DNA from: Spirometra erinaceieuropaei
Taxonomy: Eukaryota > Platyhelminthes > Cestoda > Diphyllobothriidea > Diphyllobothriidae
Length of the DNA: 64,000 nucleotides
Reading direction: 5' to 3'
NCBI GenBank assembly: GCA_902702965.1
Contig: CACRXP010000671.1
Coordinates: 4,755 to 68,754, forward strand
A program made the translations under genes and the position numbers. Below the pieces are notes generated by a model. It was not told where the DNA came from and searched no databases. It worked only from the letters and a program-made list of their open reading frames with translations. Within the stretch, counting starts at the first letter, position 1. Each line of letters begins with the position of its first letter. Shown here in pieces: positions 32,930 through 44,690 of this stretch.

Positions 32930-33095
32930 TGTCCTGGAACCATTATCTATTTTAATCTTTGAAGTCTTCGATAAGGTGCCGCATAGACGACCCTCGGTTA
33001 AATTCGCGCCTCTAGGACTTCGTCGTCTCCTAATTGACTTAAGTATATCAAACGTATATAGTCGGAAAAAAAGTTTTCGTGGTGTCATCATTCTT
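32930..33095 (+). pseudogene. CR1-type LINE RT remnant (palm region)
   Basis: FEVFDKVPHRRPSVKFAPLG followed by LRRLLIDLSISN and SFRGV matches the DFKKAFDSVPHQRLLHKLSH...RGKLLKWIENFL region of the 15-18 kb element. This region should come before, not after, the thumb remnant at 32.3 kb, so the two are rearranged or independent. Confidence 0.6.
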
Positions 33096-33185
33096 CAATG
33101 AGAACGCTACCGTATGCTGTCACCTCTTAACGCCCTCCTTCACTGTAGCTAGGTAATCATTATACGGAAGAACCTGCATTTTAGA

Positions 33186-33233
33186 ACTCTGTAATGATTT
33201 GCCTAACTAACAACACAGGCATTAGCTAAAAGC
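33186..33233 (+). repeat. short direct repeat of 33527-33579
   Basis: The block 'ctaacaacacagg' then 'attagctaaaagc' occurs at both positions, upstream of and within the loop of the inverted repeat at 33.36-33.81 kb. Confidence 0.65.
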
Positions 33234-33355
33234 CCAGACACACGTGTTTTGCCGATCTTATGCCGCTGTCTGACGGAGCTGCGAGGGGTTTGGATCGTCA
33301 GTGGGTCCCCCAGCTTTCCCCGTGTGTTTTCTGGTATATGATTTCAGGTTTCAAC

Positions 33356-33806
33356 TTGCCTTGTTTAATTTTCGAGGGAATTAATGCGGGAACTTGGAGT
33401 AAATCTTTTGAAACGGGCCTTTTCAGGCACGCTCCAAATTTTGATATGAATATTTGAGCTGAAATCCATGAGCTACTGCGAAATAACCGCTTAATACTCA
33501 CAAAGCGCCAACAGCCAGCCAGTGGTATAGAATTGTGTAATAATTTACCTTACTAACAACACAGGTATTAGCTAAAAGCTATTAAGGTAAGTAAGGTCAG
33601 GTAGGTTTGTAAAGTAAATCATTACACAGTTCTATTCTACTGGCTGCCTGTTGGCGGGTTGTGAATATTAAGCGGTTATTCCACTGTAGCTGATGAATTT
33701 CAGCTCAAATATTCATATCAAATTTAAAGCGTGCATGAAAAGGCCCGTTTCAAAAGATTTACTCCAAGTTCGCGCATTAATTTCCTCGAAAATAAAACTA
33801 GGCAAA
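33356..33806. repeat. fold-back inverted repeat, arms about 200 bp
   Basis: The left arm 33356-33554 and right arm 33610-33806 are reverse complements with scattered mismatches; shared blocks include 'taaatcttttgaaacgggcc', 'gatatgaatatttgagctg' and 'aataaccgcttaat'. The spacer is about 55 bp. There are no coding sequences. It is either a MITE-like fold-back element or an inverted duplication. Confidence 0.8.
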
Positions 33807-34194
33807 CGGCAGTTTCTTCATCTTTACACTGACTCGAAACTTCAGTTGTTTTTCTAATCCTTCCCTGGGAGCTTTACCTATAATTTTGGAAAGGAGAAAT
33901 CGGATATTTAGGCTATCGCTGCGAAATTGCCTCATCGTTGTCATTTCCCTCTCCGCCTACAGTTTTGCCTTCCACGATCGACCATCAGAAATGTCGATGT
34001 TTTCTCAGTGTGTATATCGTGTCCTTTACCAAACACAATGTCCCCTCCTAATCAGCCTCTCAGAGAAGTAATCAAGTTTATATAGACGCGCACGCTCTAA
34101 ACCGCCATCACTAGGCTCGCGTCAAGCCTCATTAGAATTTCGTTCTGGCCGCCAGGGTGTCGAGGCCTCACGCGCAGTGTTGGTGTCACCCAAG

Positions 34195-34365
34195 GTCTGC
34201 TACCGCGCGCTCACAAAATCCATCGTCTTGTCCGCATTTCCGCCCTCAGCGATCTATTGACAATCACGGCGGATTCCTCTACCTTCCTAATCTGGCAGCA
34301 GTTTGGTTGGTCAGTAAAGGGTTTTCATGGTCGCGTGTCCCCGCGCTGTGATGAACCCCCAGTGT
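34195..34365 (+). repeat. dispersed repeat, partner of 58608-58755
   Basis: Close match by eye: 'atttccgccctcagcgatct', 'tcagtaaagggttttcatgg' and 'ccccgcgctgtgatgaaccc' are shared. The flanks also show weaker similarity (34030-34140 with 58390-58500). The element class is unknown. Confidence 0.7.
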
Positions 34366-34449
34366 CTTTTCAGGCACGCTCCGAGGTCTGCCACCGCGCG
34401 CTCACTTGCTGACTGACTTTTGTGGTTTCATCCAACCCTCAGAAATAAC

Positions 34450-37200
34450 CTGCTCCGGTGACTTCTATTTCTTCGCAAAAAAGTTTTCCCTCTGAAAATA
34501 TTTTGAAATTGGGAGTTCACCAAACTCCCCCTCACTTTTAGTTTCTACTTTTTTCCCCACCGCCTTACCCGTAGCTAGCCATTTTTTCTGCAAACTTAAA
34601 GTCTGGAAATTGCCCGAATCATTATCACCAGATGTATCGTATGCAAAATGACAAAGCGTCGCCGAATGTGAAAAAACTTGCCTACTATACAAAGCACAAT
34701 TCCTAAATAATTCTGTTTTTCTGGTCGCTCTCCCAGAGCATTACTGTCTACAGTATCTGCACTTTAAAAATTGACTCAGCATTAAGTCTGTATAGATAGT
34801 ACGGTCTACCCATCAAACAATTATTATTACCATTATAAGTTTAGGGAGCTAGACTTATTCTCACAGTCTTGCAGGCACTTAAATTCTAGCCTGCTCAAGA
34901 AAGTCACCCCTGGTTATGGTTGGTCGTTGAGACCGTAGAGCGCTTTCGATTTTGCTTGCCCAGCCCACCTGAGCGGTCATCCATTCAAAAGTCAGAGGCG
35001 AATAAACGAGAGTAGACCTCAGAAGATTCTTTTCTAACCAATACGTATCCGGTCCATGAACTTGCTTACTGCCGATACGAGGAGGATCGGCACCATTTTG
35101 GATTTCAAAAGAAGGTTAGATTCCAATATTTTGATAAACTCACCTTCTACAACATGATTACCTGTAAACGACTTTGTAAATTATCTTCTGCTCTACACTC
35201 TTTTCACACTGCTTCACATTGAATAGCAACAGACGTTTTTACCTTAGGTGGATTTAGACTCAAACGCGTTATTAGTGCCCACAAACCTATACTGATTGTA
35301 AATTTACAAAATGTATTTACTGCATGTTAGCGAAGTTTGGAAGTCTAAAAGGACTTCAGCCAGCTGACGACAAAATGCTTTAAACGATCGGTCCATTGAT
35401 TCAGAATGGCAAAAAATGCGATGTCCATAATCCATTATATAAATGGCGCATTTATAAATTTCGAGAAGGATACGCGCGAGGCCGCATTTGGAATAAGGCA
35501 GCCAGACACCGTGAACTGCACAGAATCAAAATAATCTTCAAGGTGTTCAATAGAGACTTACCTAAATTGTTAGGAGTCAAAGCTCTTTCCCCCATGCCAC
35601 TCACCTAACAAGCATGAACCCCGTTCCTTTGAATCATAAGCAAATTTGCAGGAATCTCTTACGAGCATTCCACATTGTGAAGGGGTTGATTGTGGCCTGG
35701 ATTTGAAGGACGATTTTGAATTTGCCACCACGACCGACCTCTGAGGTCATCCATTAAAATTTCTCGTTCAACAGGCAAGGCTGCGTGGGCGCAAGTTATC
35801 ACTCTCCGGCAGAGTTGTTAAACCATGTCACGCCTATCCGCAGATGCTGTGATATCACTATTGATGGCAAGTTGTAGAAGGAACCTTGACAAATTTGTGT
35901 CCCAAAATGAACCAAAGCCATGAGAGATTGAACTCAACCCTAGGGTTCACGCCCAAGTCGTCATGCTTTTCCGGTTCCATTTGAACAACTTCAGCCTACA
36001 TGGTTCTTCTGTACACTGCACCCAGTTTTTGTGTTGCAGATAGGGTACCCAACGGTTTCCACCCGGTTTCACCACATAAACTGAACGTACCTGAAAAAAA
36101 GGGCCAACAAGGTCTTTGCCTGCGGCCCATTTTTAGTAAAAATGAAATGACATGACCACGCTTGAAGGATGACCGACGTCGGAAAATTTGCGCGACGAAT
36201 TTTCTGAGATCCTAATCACTGAATGAAAGTGATTATATTTGCCCTTCGCGCTTATTACGCGTATTTGTAGCAAATAAAAAAATCAAGGATTCTTAAATGG
36301 ATGGCTAAAGGAGTAGAGGTCACGTTGTGCAACTGAATTCTTAGTCTTTTTAGCCTTTAAAAAGGAAAAAAGAAGAACAAGTAGATCAGACGAGTTAGAC
36401 TTGGGATATCCACGAGACACAAATTAAACGATGGCTTTGAGAACAACCGGCATGATGACACAAAGAATTGCTACATCATTACTAGAGAGAAAGCTGTGTT
36501 AGTTGAGTGATCCAAGAAATCTTTCTATAAGGTCGATGCTTACGAGAACAGAATCTAGGTAGCTTCAGAATGTACTAGCCATCATTTAAGAGGACAAGCG
36601 TAGGGAACGGTGGATAAGTGTATGGTCATTTCAGGCAAAGATGTATTTAATATGAACCAAAAGGCAAACAGTGCCACCGGCGATGATTAGACTTTGATTG
36701 TGATTACCTCTTTTTGATAGCTGTAATCGGTTAGTGATACATTCAAAATGCCAATATCTAGTCGTACTGCAGCTTAAAAGGTAACCACCAGCGATCATAT
36801 TAACGTCAAAGGCAGAATCCGAAACTTATTTTCAGATTTTACGGAATGATAAGTAGACGTTGAATGATGCATTTGGAGGATTGTAAATGCATATAGGAAC
36901 AGCCTTTTTTGTTGTGAGAGAATAATAGATGCAAAACAGAAAGACCGAGAAAGTGAGAAATATTCCTATCTTACGGAAAGTGCTTTAAGAATGATCTAAC
37001 GCTCTAACGCTTTTCGCTCGATTTCCCAGACCAATTTCCATTTATGTCTTATGAGGTATTGAGCAGGTTTATGTACATTTTTGTATGCAACCCAAACAGA
37101 CTAGCGGGCTGGAACTCTCCAGATCCCGGGAGAGGGCTGAAAGTAAAAGGGAGAAGTTACTGTTGCCTTACAGCATCCAAAGACTTACAACGAGGCCGAT
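34450..37200. other. unassigned stretch
   Basis: Only short ORFs (up to 75 codons) are present, without family resemblance. No repeat with another part of the window was noticed. Confidence 0.45.
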
Positions 37201-37204
37201 TCAC

Positions 37205-38215
37205 GTGTGAAATTTGCGTTATCAGCTGGGGGGCGTGTTGGAAGCAGTTGGTAGTTTGCGTCAGGCATCTGAGACGCTAGGAATTTGCAAGCCGCCCTTC
37301 CGGCTTTCGCAACGGCGATCTGGTCCGCATAGTGGATCGCTGAGATCCAGTCTTCCTTGCTATTCTCCAGTCCGGTCTGTCCCGGACGTGTTCCTCCCGG
37401 ATCTCCAGAATAATATGCAGTTGCACCCGGAGAGTTCCTTAGAGTGTTCTTGTGGCGTCGTGTTTGTCCTTCCGAAACAAAATCACCCTACAAGATAAGT
37501 TTGGTTAGGCGCGGATCGTCCATCCTCAGCATTTGGCCGCTCCATCTCAGTTGAAGTTGCCTAAGCATGGTGTGTGTGTGCTGGGGATTCTGATCCGTTC
37601 CAGGACTGCCATGCCGGAATGCTGTTCAGCCATCTTAGCCCCAGTAATCTGCGGAGGCAACCGAGATGTAAATGTTTGAGCTTCCTGTCACGGCTGGAGT
37701 AAACGGTCCTGATCACCGCTCCGTACAGGAGTACCGTCAAGATAACGGTTGTGTTCATGTGTAATTTAATGTCTAGATTAATACTGTGGCGATTACACAC
37801 ACAGGCTTGCGGCCGACCGAATGCCTGGCTAGTTTTGTAGAGTCGATGGGTAGCCCCGACGTTGGTGGCTGTGCTGCGCGTGAGCGTAGTTCGTAGCTAT
37901 GCGAAGTTGTTTGCAGCTTTTAATTGGCCGTCGTTAACATTGATTCGAAGAGAGTCGTATTCCGTGTCAGATGGTGATCGGTGACTGGCCACCGTTTTGT
38001 ACACGATGATGATCAGCTTGAAGTGGACGTACCCGACGGCGAAAACGCTCATCCTCTTTTGTCTGTCTACGCAGTCCATTGTACCCCACTGATCACAGCA
38101 AATGCCTCGGAGATCGCGCCGTTTTTCGCGAAGTGCGCCACCATACGTCCGACAGTTCGCAGTCGATTCCATAGATGTCCATCGTGTGCTCCATCAAACA
38201 TATTAGTAACACTTT
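37205..38215 (-). pseudogene. RTE-type LINE reverse transcriptase, 3' part
   Basis: Readable blocks on the minus strand, in order: NGAISEAFAVISGVQ (about 38130), a DRQKRMSVFAVG block, SLRINVNDGQLKAANNFA, TLTRSTATNVGATHRLYKTS, QAFGRPQACVCNRHSINL, MNTTVILTVLLYGAVIRTVY, LKHLHLGCLRRLLGLRW, MLRQLQLRWSGQMLRMDD, and a tail with RRHKNTLRN and ADQIAVAKAGRAACKF. These match the C-terminal half of RTE-like RTs common in flatworms. The FADD catalytic segment is deleted, and stops and frameshifts are present. The copy is 5'-truncated. Confidence 0.82.
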
Positions 38216-39439
38216 CGATATTCTGATAAAAGAGTTGATGGAACATTTTAAATTTATTTCCTAGCACAGAGACAGACGCAATGAGGGACTATCAACGTAA
38301 GTCGGTCTGCCATGTATGTCCTAATGGACTTTATACAATACATGTAAAACCAGCAGATTTGCACATCGTATCGGTTGCAGTAACGGCGAGTGAGTGCAGA
38401 GATTGGCGTCCCATGCTACGAGACGAATTTCTCATAGAAGTTGTTAAAAATAACCCTGGTATGGGGCACCAATTTGTGTTCAGCCTATTCAATAGAAATT
38501 TGATAATATTTGGAAATAGCACCCGCATTTATTAAACCAAACATCAAGGTACGCAAGGTACCAGATCAAACAGCCCCTCCTTGATGTTGGCCGCGCTAAA
38601 ACAGAAACCAGAAGGGAATTTGGTTTGTTTTATCGACCGTCCAATATAAATGAATTTTCATAGCTCCTGGTGCATACCTGTTGCTACACAAGTATACACA
38701 TAAAAATGCATTTTAAGTACATTCACATAACTGGACAGTGATTTGAGGTATATTTGTCGCAGTAGATTCTCAAATCATACTCTAAGATGAGTAACCATAT
38801 AAACGCCAATGTATCAACAGTGTCCTTAAAAAAGCATCCGTTGCTATAGGATGTTTATGGAAAGTTTACATTATGCTGCAAATGTCCGAAATAGAAATAT
38901 CAAAAATAGACATGTATCGTCGACATTGTCCTAATGTGCTGAATAGTAATACTCACACTATCTAACGCACATTACATCACATTTATTATCTGTGCTCCAA
39001 TGAATCCGAAAATGTGATGGTTACTATTCGTTAACAAAAGAATAAACACACAAGGTTGACAACAAACAATTGAAATAATGAAGTCTTGTCTGGTCTTCGA
39101 TTTTTGTTAAAAAAAACCTAGGACGTTATTTTTGGGAAAATCTGATCGTTCCATCGTTTTAGGATCTCAGCTTAAACTGATTACTTTGCTTAAATAACCT
39201 ACTACTAGCTTAAGGGAAATTTCAGTTTGGCATAATTTACTGTGGTCATACAGAAAAAATTTTCAGGTGTTCGTTCTGGCAACTTAAAGTACTTAATAGC
39301 TAATAAGCTAACAGGGATGTTTAGAGGAGCGTGAGAACACTTCACTATGTCAAAGGGGCGCCCCACCTGAACACCTAACATGGCGCCTAACTCGAACTGT
39401 AGCGTGTACCCCTCCAACAGCTGACGGCCGCGTACTCGT

Positions 39440-40052
39440 CTCCACTTGTCCCATCCTACATGGAGAGGGCAAGGACAACCTGCCAGCCCAGACCACTTCT
39501 ATGTGCATTTACTCCTTCACCTGCTCCTGTGGGGCAGTATATACGGGTCGCACGAACCCGTGGCTGCCCAAAGGTGTAGAACACCCTACAGCGCGTTAAG
39601 TATAGGGCCGAATAAAGAACGCTAACAGCTCTATCCACGCGCACATGATAGATAAAGATCACTGTGCAGATGCCGGACAGGTCCTTATAATGATTTTCAA
39701 GTACCGTTCAAGCTATCCGAGATCAATTGGGCAACGTCGTTTGCAACGGCAGAGGAGGTTACTATCAGGTATGTAAACCAGTGATATGAACGCAGAGGAA
39801 ATTTGTACAGGCCCCAATAATACCATGGGCCAAAGCCACCATGTTAGCCACCTGCATAAAAATGCCCATCTCCAGGGCCCACCATCCCCCTTCCGCTTTG
39901 ACACTGAAGGAAATCCTTTTTTTCACTCCACCGAACCCTCCTCTCCTCGAACCTTAAGCTTTTTAGTAATTGCTACTTGCTCCCATTATCTTATTAATCA
40001 TCTTGATAGCAATATAAATGCCCAGGTCTCAAGAGAGTTTATCGAATGCTGA
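39440..40052 (+). pseudogene. PLE (second lineage) GIY-YIG and C-terminus, left arm
   Basis: Reads CIYSFTCSCGAVYTGRTNPW then LPKGVEHP-like, SSIHAHMIDKDHCADAG, FKYRSSYPRS, and after frame changes CTGPNNTMGQSHHVS and FRFDTEGNPFFHSTEPSSPR. The CSCGAxYxGRT core is that of the flatworm PLE lineage whose endonuclease begins CTYSFTCSCG. Stops in the EH region show decay. The mirror copy is at 62760-63370. Confidence 0.75.
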
Positions 40053-40319
40053 CACGTGCTGCCAAATTTTATTTTGAATACTTTATATTTATTCGTAGGT
40101 AAGCCAAGTGTATTTAGAGGCCTGAAAACTCCACCACTGGCGACACCCTCTTTGACAAAGGTTTACTCCGTTGTCATTTATCACAAGGGAAGCTACAAAA
40201 ATGAAGAAATTTATGCAGAGTTGTTAAAAACCAAGCAAAACTGCTGGAAGCTAAAGAACAACCAAACGCAAATATTTAGAAGAGTAGTTGGTTAGCACAT
40301 TTTTTTCAATCGATAAATT

Positions 40320-40440
40320 CTTGTCAGGTTCCGGCTACCTGAGCTACGTGACCCCACCAGAAGACGTGAGTTTAATCGCGTTTGGGACACGTTACTCGCC
40401 CAATCTACGCAACGTCTGGAATCCACCAAATCTGAGAAAA
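40320..40440 (-). repeat. SINE-like leader and tRNA-like head, left arm
   Basis: The minus strand shows the 'cagatttggtggattccag' leader followed by 'gggtcacgtagctcagg', related to the element at 20.39-20.62 kb. The mirror copy in the right arm is 62379-62485. The B-box half is missing. Confidence 0.6.
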
Positions 40441-40481
40441 TAAGCTAACCGCCCAAGCAGAATGTTCAAAGAAATCCATTT

Positions 40482-42400
40482 AGAATTCAGCAGACAACTA
40501 CCGGACACACAAGTCTTACTGTGGGGCCTCGTAGCTCAGGTGGATAGTTTCCCACCTAGGTGCCGAGGTTGAATTAATTCACAATTACTGTCTCCATCAA
40601 ATTTCTTACAAGAGGGGACTCTTTCAAGCTCCAAAAACCGCTGCAAACTTATCTATTTGTCAATGTTTCCGGTATCAGCCTATTGACCTTCAGTACTTCA
40701 CCTATAGTTCTTAAAATAATTTACGACTCTACCGACGCTTTTCATTCTTTTGCGAGAGGTTTGCCGAGGAAGCCCCAAAAATGGTTTTAAATGGTAAAAG
40801 TAAAGGCATTCGCTCAGTTCATAGGAAAACGAGCAAGTTAAAAGACCATACCAAGCTTCAATCAAGGCACTTTTGTTCAGAAACATACACGCAGACATTT
40901 TCTGAAGGATAAAAACAAACACACTGACTTATCATTTAAGACACTTGAAATTTGATTAGACCGAATGTATTAGTTAATGCTGGATTTAATACCCTAGAAT
41001 CACGAAGTAATCGTGTATGCTTTTTTCGTTAAAATGAACATGTGGAACTCTGGAACTATAGTAATCACAATTGGCTATCATTATATGTGTGGTCGTGGCT
41101 ATGTTTACGAACCAAACGGGTCAATTAACCAACGTCGTCCTGCAGGTTATTTGCGCAACACGAGCCTTGACGTATTCTGTATTACAATGAAATACAACCT
41201 TTGAACTGGCAGCCATTAAGAAAGGTTTTAAAAGCAGCTCATTAATTAGCAAACGAGAGAAGAACCTTTCATTTAATCATTAACATGCATGTATAAACAT
41301 ACCTATGGCTTTTCGGTGCGTACAACCGTGGCTTTCTACCGAGAGCTGAAGAAGCGTGCACAAGATAAAAAGCTCTTTACAGCACATGTTCCAACACCAT
41401 AGAATGTGTGAAGCCTCCTTCTTTCCCAAGTAATCCCTCTAGAAATCAGCAGACAACTACCGGACACATACGTCCTCCGGTAAGGCCTTGAGTTCAGGTG
41501 GCTATTTTTCCCACCTTGGTGCCGAGGTTGACTTAATTCACAATTACTGTCTTTATCAAATTTATTACAAGAGGGGACTCTTTCAAGCTCCAAAAACCGC
41601 TGCAAACTTATCTATTTGTCAATGTCTCCGGTATCAGCCTATTGACCTTCAGTACTTCACCTGAAGTTCTGAAAATAAAGTACGACTCTTTCGACGCTTT
41701 TTGTTCCTTTGCGAGAGGTTTGCCGAGGAAGCCCAGCAAGTGGCCTATAACCAGAAAGCTGAATGTTTCTTTTGGTGAATGCATTCACTCAGTCCATAGG
41801 ATGACAAGCGAATTAAAAGACGCTGCCAAGCTTCATTCAAGGCGTTCTTGTACAAAAACATACACGCAGACATTGTTTGAAGGATAAAACAAACGCACTG
41901 ACTTACCATTTGGGACAACTTGAATTTGATAAGGCCGAATGTATTAGTACATGCCGGATTTACTAACCTAGTATTCCGAATGATATATACGAGGAAGTAA
42001 TCATGTATGTTTTCTTCGGTTAAAATGAACATATGGAACTCTGGAACTCTATTAATTACAATTTGCTATCATTATATCTGTGGTCGTGGCTGTGTTTACG
42101 AACCAAACAGGTCAACTAGCCAACGTCTCCCTGCAGGGTATTTGCGAAACACGTGTGTTGACTCATTCCGTATTAACATAAAATATAACCTTTGAACTGG
42201 CAGCCAAATACAGAGGTTTTAAAAGCAGTTTAAACGAGAGGATAGTCTTTCATTTAATCATTTGCATGCATGTATAAACATACCTATGTCTTTTTGGTGC
42301 GGGCAACCGTGGCTTTCTACCGAGAGCTGAAGAAGCGTGTAAAGTATAAACAGTTCTTTAAAGGACATGCTCCAACAGCATAGAATGAGTGAAGCCTCCT
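40482..42400 (+). repeat. tandem duplication, two units of about 960 bp
   Basis: Unit 1 (40482-41438) and unit 2 (41439-about 42400) share 'agcagacaactaccggacac', 'aattcacaattactgtct', 'ctgcaaacttatctatttgt', 'atgaacatgtggaactctgg' and 'gaagcctccttcttt'. Each starts with a tRNA-like 'cctcgtagctcaggtgg' or its decayed version. Unit 2 is partly deleted in the right arm. The small ORFs inside (MNMWNSGT..., MSACMFL...) are preserved between units but have no known function. Confidence 0.8.
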
Positions 42401-42516
42401 TCTTTGATGTTTGCTTGTAAATTGGAAAGAAATCCAAACATTGAATTTAATGGAGTAAAGAAATTCAAAGGACTAACATTCGGAAATATTTAAATGATTG
42501 AGACTCGTCCAAAAGC

Positions 42517-43388
42517 GTGGAAAAAAAGAACTTGGGGTTTCCGGACGACTGGGTATATGAAATTGCAAAATTTCTACTTAACTTCAATACGTTCTCTCTT
42601 CTAACTGACAAGGTGGTTAATCAGGCACATCCGCCAATCATATTCACGTTGGAGATGGAAATCGTTGAAGCGTTCCATTTCCTAAATGTTCTTCTGAGCA
42701 GGAGTCCTGACGACGATGCCCGAAGGAGCGGCTATCGACAGAAAGTCCAATCTGGACAGTGCATGAACCTCGGCAGTTTTGTACCCCTCCAACAAAAACG
42801 AAATTTAGTCTGATGTTTGGAAGAATGGACTAAGAAATTTTGCTCTGTGGATAGTATCGAGGGGGTGCTCAGAAAAATCTAGGGTTTGCGTCTAAAAAAC
42901 TGGTTTAGTGATCGGTTTATCGCAAAGAATATTGCTGAGGGATTGGAACATCCCACCCCATCAACTGCCTAAAAGGAACCGCTGTTCCTCAAAGTCCATT
43001 TTCAGGGGGACGCTGTGAGTGGACTCCAAAGAGGACGCCTTCGTTAAGGTGTCTAACAAACATTCCTAGAAGCAAGCGTTCGAATACTTTTCTCTGCAAG
43101 CCCTATTTTGCGCAGAGAAGGTAAAGATAGTTTGACAAGTCAGACCACTTTAATGTGCACCTACTCCTTTACTTGCTCCCCTGGAACAGGTTATATTGGT
43201 CCTATACGTTGGCGTCTATCTAAGAGATTACGATAACACCTTCCGATATGGCTGGGAAAAGGCCAAACTAGGAGCACAAACAGCGCCCTTCTCGCAAATG
43301 TCGTTGATTCTGGGCATTGTTTGGATGCCAACAAAGCTTTTCGTAGGATTTCTAAGGTCCCATCCAGCTACCCTAAACTACTGGCCCA
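42517..43388 (+). pseudogene. PLE (second lineage) RT end, linker and GIY-YIG start
   Basis: The frame reads KVVNQAHPPIIFTLEMEIVE, AFHFLNVLLSRSPDDDARRS, GYRQKVQSGQCMNLGSFVPL and QQKRNLV. This matches the post-YVDD PLE region (FTME...LPFLDVLLSR...VYRK...SGQYLNFNSFVP). A frame-broken linker follows, then CTYSFTCSPGTGYIGPIRWR and, across frames, LVDSGH-like ANVVDSGHCLDANKAFRRIS. It runs into the N gap. The right-arm partner lacks the linker. Confidence 0.78.
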
Positions 43389-43429
43389 NNNNNNNNNNNN
43401 NNNNNNNNNNNNNNNNNNNNNNNNNNNNN
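43389..43429. other. assembly gap (41 N)
   Basis: A run of 41 unknown bases at exactly the inner end of the left arm of the inverted duplication. The true distance across it is unknown. Confidence 0.99.
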
Positions 43430-43483
43430 CGCCCCTGAACTCCCTATTCATATCGATAAACATTAATAGAATCAATAATTACA

Positions 43484-44235
43484 TCAGCAAATGCGGAAAT
43501 TCAAAATTTGGCGGTAAGTGTGAGCCAGGTGCAAACTTGCGCCGCTAAAACAAGCGGGGTTATATGTACCGTACTTTCTCAGCAAATGAGCATTTAGTCT
43601 AAACTTAAAAGATTCGACAATTTCGGAAAGAACAATCGTGTCAGGGAGTCCGTTCCATGCCCCAATGACCCTGTGAGAGAAGGCGTTCCGTCGGACGTCG
43701 TCTTCCTTACTGGTCATTCTGGTACCGAGTCTCAGGACCACACATTTGTCCACATAAATATTAAGGAGCCAACGGGCTGACCAACTGTTCAGGCGGTTGA
43801 GACTGTCTTAAATCGCGTACCTGTCTGCGTCAGATCTGATGGCTCTCCACAGCTTAAGATCGTCGAAAAACATGATGACGTTGCATTCCATGTCGTCGAC
43901 GCAGTAGTTCATGTAAACCAGGAATAGGAACAGCCCTAAGACGGAGCCTTGTGGTACCCTACTAAGAAGGGGGGTAGGAGTTGACCTCGAGGCCTCAACG
44001 CACACGTTTCGCGATCTCTCTGTAAGAAAATCTGTTATCCATGTCCGCAGCCTTCCTCTCATTCTTATTACTGAAAGTTTGCAGATTAAGTGTTTGTGTG
44101 GGACGCAGTGGAACGTCTTCTTGAAGTCCGTGTAGATGACATCGACCCTAGCATCCTCATCCAGTGCTCGAGTCCACTGCTCCGTCGAGAGCAATAAACT
44201 GGAAAAGCACGAGCGGCGTAGTGGTAACATTTTTG
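43484..44235 (-). pseudogene. CR1-type LINE RT with internal deletion
   Basis: Minus-strand order: RRSCFSSLLLSTEQWTRALD, YTDFKKTFHCVPHKHLICKL, SRVPQGSVLGLFLFLVYMNY, then VIMFFDDLKLWRAIRSDADR with the catalytic FADD changed to FFDD, and an in-frame stop. It continues LNRLNSWSARWLLN, KCVVLRLGT, and jumps directly to VRRNAFSHRVIGAWNGLPDT, the C-terminal block. Roughly 150 residues of the thumb are missing compared with the 15-18 kb LINE. It is a sister family rather than the same element. Confidence 0.85.
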
Positions 44236-44654
44236 CATCGAAATTACCTTCCGCAGTCTAGTATTGAAGAACTGGGAGACTTATCTCAACTAACACATTC
44301 ATTTTGGGGAAAATGTATCTAGAGAAAAGAATAGAGAACACTTAGAGGCAGTGCATAGCTGGGTGATGTATAAACGAGGCAGAGGTGACTCAGTAATATT
44401 CGTTCCTACCGCATCCGCCGCCTCAGTAAGGAAAAGATTTTAACTAGGAGAGATCAGAAGTGGAGGCATGAGGGAGCAGTGAGTTGATGCAGAAGCACAT
44501 ACTGACCTCTAAGCCTTACACGCACAGAAATTCAATAACAGCTCATTTTCACTAATCAGGAGTCAAGGAAGACAGTTTGATTGAACAAGCTGCACTAGAG
44601 TGAAGGACACACAACGGCTCTGATGGCAGTCGCGACAAGCTGTCACTCATTTGT

Positions 44655-44657
44655 GGT

Positions 44658-44690
<33 letters not shown>

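Larger units (their letters stand above)
38815..43388. repeat. left arm of large inverted duplication
   Basis: This segment is the reverse complement of 60159-64000 over its length. Matching landmarks: the MIFIYHVRVDRAV frame (39662-39456 minus and 63150-63356 plus), the MEKKNLGFPDD frame (42517 plus and 60718 minus), and the end 'ctaaactactggccca' at 43388 against 60159. The arms differ by point changes and by two deletions in the right arm. The left arm runs straight into an assembly gap; its lower end cannot be fixed because the right arm leaves the window. Confidence 0.9.

Noticed and set aside
38281..38535. 84-codon plus-strand ORF next to the RTE relic
   Set aside because: No splice, motif or repeat evidence, and the length is compatible with chance.
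41013..42195. pair of small conserved ORFs (MNMWNSGT...)
   Set aside because: They are conserved only because they sit in a tandem duplication inside the inverted arms; stops and changes accumulate elsewhere and no family is recognised.
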